Counted from the stretch's first letter, positions 10,370 to 18,842 are shown. The stretch: DNA of 21,369 nucleotides from Melampsora larici-populina 98AG31 (GCF_000204055.1 NW_006768944.1:1-21369); one strand, 5' to 3'. The notes: generated by a model not told the origin, from the letters alone. Made by a program: numbers and translations.

Positions 10370-12805
10370 TGTGCTAGAGGCACGCCTGGACAAATCCAAA
10401 ACTCCAAAGCTACATTGTACTCAATTTTATATGGAACCAAGCTTGATCAGACAAACATATGTCTGCCACTGCCAAGAAAGTCCCTTTGACTATAGCCAAA
10501 CTAGCTAAGAGACTCAAATAGTCTTGTGCTATAGCGCCCAAAATTGCAAAAACAGGTATTGTCAGGATGTTAATGAATGAAAAAAGTTATGAGAAAGAAA
10601 TGAAGACTTACCCTTTACCAAGGCTGCAACTATACTATACTATACTATACTATACTTGACTATACTTGGTATAGTATTGTCAAACTATACTGTACTTGAA
10701 CTATACTTGGTATAGTATAGATGAACTATACTCAGATATACCAAACTATACTGTGCAGTATAGTTGGATAAGTTGATGGAAAACATATATAACACTTTTC
10801 CAGGTATAGTTGGTGAAAGAATACTATACTGAGTATAGTTGGGTAAAGTATAGTTCAACTATACTATACCCAGTATAGTATAGTATGGTGTAAACAATAC
10901 TATACCCAACTATACCTATACCAGTATAGTATAGTTGCACCCTTGCCTTTACCATGGCAGAGCGGTCTTGCAATCTCTTGCATTTTCTGCATGTAGCAGC
11001 CATGGGGTGTGTCCCCTTCAATTAGGCAGCAACTTTGTCCGGCTAAACTTGTTTCTCTTTAGACTTGAAGAACTGAAATTCACTATTTGATTTGGACTTG
11101 CTTGAGTTTGATGAAGAGGGTACTTCTGCTTCTTTAGTTTGAACCGTTGAGCCTATATCAGTCTTACACTGGTCACATCTCATTTGGAAGAGGTTTTTGG
11201 CATTTATTGTATAGCAATGCTGTGGTCCAAATTCTTGGTTGTAAAATTCAAGTCAAAAGGATAGATTGACAAGGCTGGCCATTAACCTTGTATCACAATT
11301 CATAGCTTCTTTGAGGTATTTGTTGATGCAGGATTGCAAAAGTTACATTGAAACAATCATTGGTAGAAGATCTTCTTCAATTTGAAGTCCTTTTGCCCAA
11401 CTGGCAAGGTGAGCCTTGAGCCCATGGAACTCAGGTATAACAATGAAGCCAGTTGATTCATCACCCTCCAGATGCTTGGTAAGCTTGAGGAAAGGCTATT
11501 CAGAAGTATTGGTAATCAGTGAGACCAAAATTAAGAATAAAAACAATCAGCTTACAGAAAGCTCAATAGCCACTTGATGAAGATGTCAATAACTTTACCT
11601 GACCAATTAAAACATTGAAACAGTTTGTTTGATTTCTTGATTTACTGGTATGGAATGCATCAGTGGTGAAAGTTGTTTCTGGTGCAATATTCACAGAATG
11701 TCGGATCACTTAGTCAAGCTTACCCTTGGTGTCTTTGTCATATTCTGGAGTGGCAACTTCAACCTTGTCTCCTTCCAAGTCATGATCAGTATCCTTTTGT
11801 TTGGGTAGCAAAGGTCCCTTGTCAGCTTCAGCAGTGGCACCAACATCAAGGATTATGACTTCTGATACTGTGGTGCAGCTTTTCTTCTTTGTTTCTATGG
11901 CAAATATGGACATTTGCTCAGAGATAGTAAATGCCCCTAATATACTTTCACACTGTTAATCCTGTGAAGGTGGTTTAAGACCAAGCTCTATCAAACCACC
12001 CTGACATTTGATGACAACTTATGAAATAGAGACCAAGCCTAATTGGTTTGGGGGTTCCACACTTAGGACTGAGCCATGTCCTTGAAATGTTATCTTCATT
12101 TTCCAAAAGCTGAGTGTGCATCTCTTCAGCCATTTTGATGTTGTTTGACCCAGAGTCTGTCACCTGGGCAAGCATGTGAAAATTTGGAAAAGGAAAGAGA
12201 AAATAAGACCAAACAAAAGAAAGAAACAAAAGAAAAAGATAGACAAATTTCAAGATAGATCAAAATAAGCTGATTGTTTTAGTGTGATCATGATGAACAA
12301 AAAATCTTATATTGAAGCTTATTCTCCTTCATGAAAAGTACTCATGATTCAAGCCATTTCCCATTATGATGCTGGCCAACTCGCTCCAGAATTAGATGTT
12401 AGATAATATCAATAAATGTGACCACAGCACCTATATTGAATGCATTGATATTGTTTGTGGTGGTGCATCCATTTTGGATGAGGGTGAAACTACCTGCATT
12501 CCCCTACCAGAGAAACAAAGTGGTTGTCAGTGATTAAAATCTAAAAGGGCCATTCAATAAAAACATATAAACTCACAGTAATTCCCTTCAAGACAGTTTC
12601 TGGGAAGGATACATACATCCCAGCCGCTTCTATGAACACCCATGTATGGCAGAAGTTCTTGATATCACATTGAATTTAGCAACAAGCAACTCAGAGAGAA
12701 TTATCCTCAATTCAATTCCAAGGAAGTGCTTGAGACATGATCCACACCATAAGACTCTGGCGGAAGATTTCATTTTTGACAGGTGGTGTTTTTTGTATCA
12801 AAGAA
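10370..12805 (-). pseudogene. Decayed hAT transposase, middle and C-terminal part
   Basis: Read on the minus strand from 12805 downward, conserved hAT segments appear in the correct order but in shifting frames, with stops and remnant introns. Just inside 12805 comes the segment with MVWIMSQALPWN. Next is WVFIEAAGMYV (about 12580-12640), then FTLIQNGCTTTNN and GAVVTFIDI (about 12410-12500), a decayed form of the hAT segment carrying the first catalytic aspartate. WHHNGKW follows, then VTDSGSNNIKMAEEMH (about 12110-12165), holding the TDS/GSNN motif of the second catalytic aspartate, and an acidic linker. Farther on are HLEGDESTGFIVIPEFHG, INKYLKEAMNCDTRLMASL and FQFFKSKEK. The C-terminal dimerisation (hATC) region DYLSLLASLAIVKGTFLAVA lies at about 10450-10530. 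The MITE at 10619-10945 interrupts it. The N-terminal part is found beyond the DIRS element at 18534-18770. It cannot encode an active enzyme as it stands. Confidence 0.85.
10619..10945. mobile_element. hAT-like MITE, 327 bp, built from TATAC/TATAG pentamers
   Basis: The element starts CAAGGCTGCAACTATACTAT and ends with its reverse complement (one mismatch at position 6). It is flanked by the perfect 7-bp direct repeat CCTTTAC (10612-10618 and 10946-10952). The terminus CAAGG fits the YARNG pattern of hAT elements, although hAT duplications are usually 8 bp. Inside, the pentamers TATAC and TATAG recur in both orientations and form many small palindromes, for example around 10631-10740 and 10803-10935. 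It lies inside the C-terminal region of the decayed hAT transposase, just before a likely splice donor of that gene. No coding capacity. Confidence 0.88.
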
Positions 12806-13056
12806 TAGTAGTAGGTAACTCGTTATTTACAGATTGGAATATCGGGAATATAGGTACATCGAGTAAAAGTTTGTGTTATTGGATCGGGTTTTTGATATCT
12901 ATTTTACCACTTGGTAAAATGACATCATCACGATTCTCTCGATAATTCACATCCTTTTTCCTTTATCTCGTTTACCTTATTCCGTCTAGATTTCCATTCT
13001 CATTAATTCTAGTCTTTCTCGATAAGGTATTCATTACAAGTTTAAATTTTTCGAAG
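12806..13056 (+). repeat. DIRS element repeat A1 (251 bp)
   Basis: The left end of the DIRS element. It is identical in length to A2 and differs from it at three bases only: 12880 is T where A2 has C, and 12929-12930 is CA where A2 has TG. It starts TAGTAGTAGG, and its first base marks the exact insertion point. It should contain the promoter and recombination site of the element, because Gag begins 70 nt after it. Confidence 0.93.
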
Positions 13057-13126
13057 AACGGGTAGAGACACTTTAGAAAGTTTTTCGTTCTTGTTTACCG
13101 TTGGATAAAAGAATTCGAAAAAGGAT

Positions 13127-14350
13127 ATGTCAAGTGATGGCGGCCTATATGCTGAAGCGGCTTTGGTCACTGTCAAGTTGGATGAACTTAGAGAGAAATA
13201 TCTCTTGTCCGGGGGTTCAGACAACACCTCAATGGTGTCACTCAGAAGCCAGTTTGCTAAGATTGTTCCTTATACATCAAGGAATTGGTATAGGCACTGG
13301 TCTGAATTCGCTTACGATTTGGTCAGGAAAGATGGAGCAGCGAAGAGACCAGTTTTTAAGAATGAAGGAGCTAGACCGACTTCCACGCCAAGGTCAGATA
13401 ATGACCGATTATACATCTTCGCTCCCCCTCTTAGTCCAGAATATCCACCAGATCTATCAGTCAGAGGTTCTCCTGAAGCGGGTCCTTCAAACAGAAGACA
13501 AGGAGGAGAAGGAGAAATATCTCCAGGTGTTCAAACGGGAGAAATCTCAATGGAGGAAAGAGTGGCTTCGCTATCAAGAGCAAATGTCGATGCTCAAAAT
13601 CGAATCAATATGTTGCTCGACAATCGACAATCAAAAGGAAAGAAGAGAGAACGTCATAATAAAGACAAAAGTTCATCTTCTAAATCTTCCGATTCAACAA
13701 CAAAGTCTGAGAAAGACAACAAGAAATTTGTGTTTCTCACAAAGAAAGTGGTTACGGCCGAGGATAATGTGGAGTTTACTCCAGGAGCTTGTTTGTTTGC
13801 AGCGGATGTTAAAGGTTATGAGTCCAGTATTGCCGCAGCGGTCAAAGGTTTTAATCAAAACGGCAAACCTGCTCATTTTCCGGAAGTCTTATCTAAAGAA
13901 CTTTTACAAGGCCATTTTATTGACTTACGACGAATTAAAGGAGAGCTGATTAACAAAAAGAAAGGAGATACAACTTAGGCAGCTTCAGGAAAAGAGAAAG
14001 GTTTGGAAGTTTCAAAATATTATACTCAAGAGATCGACGACCTGGCCGAATGGGAATACTATTTTAGAATTCTCAAGAAAGCTATCAAGATGGCTTTCCC
14101 GGATTGTTCAAAATATATTTCTGATTATTCAAAATATATTAAATCTCAGTTCTGGTCTGGAGGTATCAGAGCGAATTGGAAGAATATTGTGAACTATGAT
14201 GCAGCTTTTAGGAGTCAAGTGGCAGATAGGTGTTACGTTTGTTTTGCAGACTGGGATCACAAGGACTTTGATGTCCTCAAAACTCGGTTCTTTGGAAGTG
14301 CTTACGTGCAGAATAGTTTTTCTAATAATATCTCTGCCTCTTCTTCTCGA
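13127..14350 (+). pseudogene. DIRS Gag-like ORF, interrupted by an in-frame TAG
   Basis: This is the structural protein of the retrotransposon, the first gene after repeat A1. The frame is open from ATG 13127 to TAG 13976-13978 (283 codons), then continues in the same frame for 124 codons to a splice donor GTAAGT at 14351. The N-terminal third is mixed in charge with a WYRHWSEFAYDLV segment. The middle is proline-, serine- and lysine-rich (KGKKRERHNKDKSSSSKSS). After the stop come KYYTQEIDDLAEWEYYFRIL and GGIRANWKNIVNYDAAFRSQ, an aromatic-rich part typical of the Gag-like proteins next to DIRS polymerases. Splicing of 14351-14408 would join it in frame to the zinc finger and RT frame. The TAG may be a nonsense mutation (for example from CAG) or a readthrough site; mutation seems likelier. 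Confidence 0.75.
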
Positions 14351-14408
14351 GTAAGTGCTTTTTATGGATATGTTCATTGTTTTAGTACTTACCGGTTATG
14401 TTTCACAG
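14351..14408 (+). other. Predicted 58-nt intron joining Gag to the RT frame
   Basis: Donor GTAAGT at 14351 and acceptor TTTCACAG ending at 14408. Removing these 58 nt joins the Gag frame (SSSR) to the following frame (PSYQQPF) in phase, upstream of the zinc finger. A branch-like TACTTAC lies at about 14386. A second possible intron, GTAAAG at 14632 to CAG at 14718 (87 nt, a multiple of three), would leave the frame open whether spliced or not; the protein translated from it is hydrophobic and unlike its surroundings. Confidence 0.65.
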
Positions 14409-16580
14409 CCTTCTTATCAGCAGCCTTTTCGAAGAAAAGGCCTTCCTCTTCAAGGTCCTTCGACTAAGACTTTTACGCCTGGGGTTCATTATACTCCGGA
14501 CTTTAAGCAAAAAGGGACTTTTCCAATTACGGAATCGAAGGGGGTTAGATTGGAAGAGCAATACTGTTTTGCGTATAACAGTACCTCAGATTGCCAAAAC
14601 CCAGATTGCAAGCGCTTACATTTATGTGTAGGTAAAGTTCAGATGTTTGTGAAGTTTTTGGTTATGTTTTATCTAGTATTGGTTTCTTATACTGATACTA
14701 GTGTCCATAGAATGTCAGGGGATGCGGTGCAAAACACAGGGGATGCAATCATGCCTGAAGAGTATACTTTGGAGAAATATCTTCGAGGTTATCAATGGGA
14801 GGGAAGCAATCCTCTCGGTTTCTCAGCTTTGATCAAATCTAGTATCACGGCTGAGCCATTTCCTGACGCTCCATCTTTAGAGGAAGATCAAGACGCTGCC
14901 TTTGCTCTGAAGCAGTTTCATTATCTATTTAAAATAGCAACTTCATTCAACATCGACAAAATGGAAGAATTACTAAAATTTCACCCCAACAGACCGTTTG
15001 TGAATTCAGCGTTGAAAGGATTGAGGGAAGGTTTTTGGCCGTCCTCTTCCTTACCATCATCTATTATCGTCGACACTCCGAATCATAAAACATGTTTTGA
15101 AAATCAAGCTTTACTAGAAAAACAGTGTGAAGAAGAAATCTTGAAAGGACGTTACTCTGAAGAATTTTCGACTCTCTTGCCCGGAATGAAAGTTATCCCT
15201 TTGTTGATGACTTCAAAGAAAGATTCAGACAAGATGCGAGTATGCTCGAATATGAGTTTGGGGAAGCCTTCTCCGAATGATCTGATTGACAAGGATAAAA
15301 TAGAGGTTTCTTATGACTCTTTGAAATCTTGGGTTCCTTTTCTAATCGAATTGAAAAAGAAACATGGAAATATTACCTTATATAAATCGGATGTGGAAGG
15401 AGCATTCAGAACATTACCTGTTCATCGTCAATATCAAATTAGGCAAATTCTTAGAATCAAAAAGAAATTCCGAGTTGATCACAATCTTACTTTTGGTTCA
15501 TCGGCATCCCCTCACATATGGTGTGGAGTTTTTTCTCTAGTGCTATGGATTGCAGAAAACGTATTTCACATCAAATATTTAAATAATATGATGGACGACG
15601 TTTGGTCCGCAGCTGCTGCAGATGATTGGATTGTGTTTAAAGATCATAGAATTCCAGGTCCTCAAGCGAAATTACTCATGGTTTTCGACATTCTAGGTGT
15701 TCCTTGGGTCTGGAAGAAACAAGTTCACGGGTCAATTCTAGAGATCATTGGACACATCGTGGACTCAGAGAAAATGAGTATTTATCTCGAAGCGGACAAA
15801 AAGTTACTAATGGTTAATTTGATGAAGAATTTTGTTTCGGCTCCGAGTCATTCTTTAAGGGATTGGCATTCAATGCAAGGTTGGATTTCATGGGGTTTCA
15901 ATTCAATGCCAATGGGTCGGTTTGCCCTCCAAAGCTTATACAAAAAAACGGCTGGGAAGTGTGGTCGATTTCTTCCGATTCATCTGAACAAAGAAAACCA
16001 GCAGGACTTACGTTGGTTAATAAAGTATTTTGAAGCTTCTAACGGGGTTCTGATACTAAAATCTACAACTTGGTCGGTGTTTCAAGCGGACTCAATTTTC
16101 TATGTTGATGCATGTCCAACTGGTATTGGAGTTTGGAATCCGAAAGAGAGATTGGCCTATTATCACAGATTGCCTTTGCCTTCTCGGCATATTTATTGGG
16201 CCGAGTTATTAGCAGTATTGGCAGCTATCGATCTAGGTATAAATTCCAGTTCAAGAAGAATTTATATACACACGGACAACAAAAATGTGTTTCATCTATT
16301 TAATTCTCACCGGCCGAACGAACTCGTTCGTCCGTTATTCAGGTACATTGTGAAGAGAATAGTAGACTGTCAAGTGGAAGTAAAAGTGTCTCACATCTAC
16401 GGTTTGAACAACTCATGCGCAGACATGTTGTCTCATGCGTTGGTAGATTCAGTCAAACAAAAGTTCTATCCTTTATCAATTTCTCTTCTCAATATTGATC
16501 CAGCTCTGGGTTCTGGAGGAATCGAAATTAACCTTCAGCACTTCAACAATCCTGCTTTATCATGGCGTCGAGATCTTTAA
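14409..16580 (+). CDS. DIRS reverse transcriptase-RNase H with N-terminal CCCH zinc finger
   Basis: This is the polymerase of the DIRS element: it copies the RNA into DNA and removes the RNA strand. The frame is open throughout from the splice acceptor at 14409. Close to the start, C-x8-C-x4-C-x3-H (CFAYNSTSDCQNPDCKRLH, about 14565-14621) is a CCCH-type zinc finger that probably belongs to the Gag end. RT follows: DKMRVCSNMS, then YKSDVEGAFRTLPVHR with the first catalytic aspartate (about 15380-15430), LTFGSSASPHIWCGVFS, and the catalytic pair in NMMDDVW (15585-15602). The usual tyrosine of YxDD is methionine here. RNase H has its acidic residues in FYVDACPTGIGVW, YWAELLAV, IHTDNK and NSCADMLSH (about 16100-16440). 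The end overlaps the recombinase start by 19 nt in a different frame. The frame itself shows no stop or shift. Confidence 0.9.
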   Translation, partial: PSYQQPFRRKGLPLQGPSTKTFTPGVHYTPDFKQKGTFPITESKGVRLEEQYCFAYNSTSDCQNPDCKRLHLCVGKVQMFVKFLVMFYLVLVSYTDTSVHRMSGDAVQNTGDAIMPEEYTLEKYLRGYQWEGSNPLGFSALIKSSITAEPFPDAPSLEEDQDAAFALKQFHYLFKIATSFNIDKMEELLKFHPNRPFVNSALKGLREGFWPSSSLPSSIIVDTPNHKTCFENQALLEKQCEEEILKGRYSEEFSTLLPGMKVIPLLMTSKKDSDKMRVCSNMSLGKPSPNDLIDKDKIEVSYDSLKSWVPFLIELKKKHGNITLYKSDVEGAFRTLPVHRQYQIRQILRIKKKFRVDHNLTFGSSASPHIWCGVFSLVLWIAENVFHIKYLNNMMDDVWSAAAADDWIVFKDHRIPGPQAKLLMVFDILGVPWVWKKQVHGSILEIIGHIVDSEKMSIYLEADKKLLMVNLMKNFVSAPSHSLRDWHSMQGWISWGFNSMPMGRFALQSLYKKTAGKCGRFLPIHLNKENQQDLRWLIKYFEASNGVLILKSTTWSVFQADSIFYVDACPTGIGVWNPKERLAYYHRLPLPSRHIYWAELLAVLAAIDLGINSSSRRIYIHTDNKNVFHLFNSHRPNELVRPLFRYIVKRIVDCQVEVKVSHIYGLNNSCADMLSHALVDSVKQKFYPLSISLLNIDPALGSGGIEINLQHFNNPALSWRRDL

Positions 16581-17578
16581 AACCCTCTTCTTCTATCTTA
16601 TCAGTTTCCGAGATTAAAACGTTAGTAAAGCATGATCAGAATGCAACAATAGTTTTTTCAACTCTTCAAAAGTATAAATCAGGTTTTCGCAGTTTTTATA
16701 GGTTCTGTATTCAATTCGGCTATATTTTTAATCCAGACTGTGAGACCTTATGTGATTATATTTCATATACGTCTAGAAAAATTTCTCCAAGATTCGTTAG
16801 AATTTATGTTATAGGTTTATCATATATTTTTAATCAAAAATTTCCTTCTATCAAGTGTGATTCCAGGTCAGAGCTAGTTTTGAAAACCATCAAGGGTTGC
16901 ATCAAGCATTTATCTAAACCGGTTAAGCGCAAAGAGCCTCTTTCAATTCATCAAATCGAATTTGCGATTTCGCAAATGGGAACTACTCATGATGATCGTT
17001 TATTCTTGGTCATGTTAAGTGTGGGTTTCGGAGGTTTACATAGGTTAGGGGAACTTACAGTTCCAGATTCAGCAAAGCTTTTCGATGATAGAAAGTTAAT
17101 TCGTAGAAGTTCTTTAAAATTTTCATCATGCAGCAAGTACATTAAATATTCTCTTCCTTATTCGAAAAGCGATTCAGGTTTTATGGGTGTCCCAGTTATC
17201 ATTCAATTCTTTGAAAAATCTGTTGCTTGCCCAATCATCCGTATGAAGTCTTATTTGCGTTTGAGAGACTTATTATTTTTATCAAAATCAGAATTATTTT
17301 TAACTTCGAGTGGCACAGTTCCATCGAGAACTTGGTTTTTATCACGGTTTCACTCTTTATTCGATAAATCGTTTTCTGGACATTCTCTCAGGTCAGGAGG
17401 CGCTACTGCTTTAGCGCAGTCTGGAGCTTCGATGGAGTTTATCCAATCAGCTGGAAGATGGTCTTCTGAGGCCTTTTGAATTTATGTACGCGGCCACATT
17501 GCTCTTAGGCTGCCTGCGACTCAGAACCATGTTATTGGGGAGCCAGCTCATATTGGAGCTTCTGTCGTATTCACTTAG
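16562..17578 (+). pseudogene. DIRS tyrosine recombinase, opal stop before the catalytic Tyr
   Basis: The recombinase would integrate the circular DNA copy. ATG 16562 lies inside the last codons of the RT gene. The catalytic domain shows Arg161 in GGLHRLGELTVP, a likely Lys in YSKSDSG (about 202), and His274-x-x-Arg277 in GHSLRSGGATALAQSGAS, with GRW at 298-300. At codon 306 (17477-17479) there is a TGA. Read past it, the frame continues IYVRGHIALRLPA to a TAG at 17576-17578, and the tyrosine two codons after the TGA (position 308) sits where the nucleophilic Tyr of the family belongs. The product made without readthrough lacks the nucleophile and should be inactive. A CGA to TGA change would explain it. 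The family assignment is firm. Confidence 0.9.
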
Positions 17579-17794
17579 AAATAATGTAAGTATCTGCATT
17601 GAATTACAGTTTCAGTGAAAGCTTTTTCTTCAATTATAAGAAAGCTGGTGGTGTTGAAATTTTTCGTTTCCGTATTCTTTTTCGATTCTATTGCTGACTT
17701 TCAACTGTCTTACTTTTTTGGTACAAGCATTAATCCTTCACTCCTCCCTTCTTCACCACTCTTCAACTGACGTCTTTCCATAGGCGGGTCGGAG
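17579..17794 (+). other. DIRS 3' untranslated region before B1
   Basis: These 216 nt between the recombinase end and repeat B1 hold no open frame of note. GTAAGT occurs at 17585, so an intron in the 3' leader of the recombinase transcript is possible, but I cannot define its acceptor with confidence. Confidence 0.5.
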
Positions 17795-17891
17795 AGGGTG
17801 TAGGTTTGGTTTGATGACAATGTTACAAAAAAGTTTCACCCAGTTCCTGAAAGATCATTTCAATATTATCGTAAGTACAGAACGATATTTC
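17795..17891 (+). repeat. DIRS element repeat B1 (97 bp)
   Basis: Direct repeat of 18437-18533 (B2) with a single difference: C at 17870 against T at 18512, inside TCG/TTG. It abuts A2 with no gap, and the B1-A2 junction mimics a joined circle. Confidence 0.93.
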
Positions 17892-18142
17892 TAGTAGTAG
17901 GTAACTCGTTATTTACAGATTGGAATATCGGGAATATAGGTACATCGAGTAAAAGTTTGTGTTATCGGATCGGGTTTTTGATATCTATTTTACCACTTGG
18001 TAAAATGACATCATTGCGATTCTCTCGATAATTCACATCCTTTTTCCTTTATCTCGTTTACCTTATTCCGTCTAGATTTCCATTCTCATTAATTCTAGTC
18101 TTTCTCGATAAGGTATTCATTACAAGTTTAAATTTTTCGAAG
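17892..18142 (+). repeat. DIRS element repeat A2 (251 bp)
   Basis: Second copy of the 251-bp repeat A, starting directly after B1 with TAGTAGTAGG. Three bases differ from A1, at two sites, both CpG-derived. In the PAT/Ngaro model it templates the left end during replication. Confidence 0.93.
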
Positions 18143-18436
18143 CCCTCCCACCACACCCATTTCGGTAGAACAGGACTCATTTTAAGTATTGGCTTTCATA
18201 TTTATCTTAGTTTAAGTTCTTTCGGAAAATTCGGTTGAGAGTTATGGGGTTATTATTCTTAAAAAAGGAGAAGTGGGCTTCTTCAGTCTTACAGTGTGTT
18301 TCTATAATTTTTTTTTTCCTATTTTAGTTTACGTTTTGTATTTGTATGCGCGACATTTTATCATTTAGTATTTATCTTAAAGATTTTGTTAGTTTAGTAT
18401 TTAATTTTTGTTATATTGTACCGCTAGCCACCCCGT
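18143..18436 (+). other. Spacer between A2 and B2 of the DIRS element
   Basis: A 294-nt single-copy stretch, T-rich, with an oligo-T run (about 18307-18318). No open frame of note. It probably carries transcription end signals. Confidence 0.6.
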
Positions 18437-18533
18437 AGGGTGTAGGTTTGGTTTGATGACAATGTTACAAAAAAGTTTCACCCAGTTCCTGAAAGATCAT
18501 TTCAATATTATTGTAAGTACAGAACGATATTTC
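18437..18533 (+). repeat. DIRS element repeat B2 (97 bp), right end
   Basis: Right terminus of the DIRS element, 97 bp, one base different from B1. After its last base the sequence resumes as the hAT transposase remnant on the minus strand, which fixes the end precisely. Confidence 0.93.
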
Positions 18534-18770
18534 CTTGGATACCTGAAGCTAGCGGCTCTTAGAATTCCTTGCCTCAATATCAAAAGCTGTCAGGGGAAGG
18601 TCTGCCCTACCTTTGACTGCATCATTTTGGCCTTGACATGGTTTTTGATGGGGACCAACTGTGTATCCATCACATTGATTCTTCAGGTTAGAATACAAAT
18701 CTGCAACAATACACATTTTTTTGGCACCAGAGACAGAGATATACAAGAGGTTTCATTGCTTTATTCTGCT
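18534..18770 (-). pseudogene. Decayed hAT transposase, N-terminal part
   Basis: Read on the minus strand this gives a broken BED-type zinc finger region: a CLWC-like segment in one frame (about 18730-18745), then YSNLKNQCDGYTVG in another, followed by LPLTAFDIEARN and a stop. It matches the start of the hAT transposases that continue at 12805 on the far side of the DIRS element. The minus-strand reading runs LQVSK up to the junction and continues FFDTKN across it, where related transposases have a conserved SFF-like segment. Together the two pieces form one remnant. Confidence 0.8.
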
Positions 18771-18842
18771 AAATGCAAAGATAATGATATTATAGAGATA
18801 CACAAATGATTCTGTATTGTAAATGAACCTGTATTTCATACA

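Larger units (their letters stand above)
12806..18533 (+). mobile_element. DIRS/Ngaro-type tyrosine-recombinase retrotransposon, 5728 bp
   Basis: This is a complete element with the order A1 - Gag - CCCH zinc finger - RT - RNase H - tyrosine recombinase - B1 - A2 - spacer - B2. A1/A2 (251 bp) and B1/B2 (97 bp) are split direct repeats, which mark the PAT/Ngaro branch of DIRS retrotransposons rather than LTR elements. Such elements reverse-transcribe through a circular intermediate and integrate with a tyrosine recombinase, leaving no target duplication. That is seen here: the host sequence on each side is two halves of one hAT transposase coding region that abut exactly, and no flanking direct repeat is present. 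The B1-A2 junction at 17891/17892 reproduces the end-to-end junction expected of the circle. Repeat copies are about 99% identical, so the insertion is young. Two premature stops suggest this copy is inactive unless recoded or helped in trans. Confidence 0.93.

Noticed and set aside
10619..10945. Simple pentanucleotide microsatellite or CRISPR-like array
   Set aside because: The units occur in both orientations with irregular spacing, and the tract is bounded by inverted termini and a target duplication, so it is a transposon. The sequence is eukaryotic.
12646..12945. A + strand open frame of 99 codons
   Set aside because: It crosses the exact boundary between the hAT remnant and the DIRS repeat A1, so it is a chance product of the insertion.
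13101..13949. A 282-codon open frame overlapping Gag
   Set aside because: It lies in another frame of the same stretch and shows no family motif. The Gag frame has the expected composition, start position after A1 and continuation into RT.
12806..18142. Reading the 251-bp repeats as LTRs of a Gypsy or copia element
   Set aside because: The second copy is not at the right end, a separate repeat pair B is present, there is no target duplication, and the element encodes a tyrosine recombinase and no integrase.
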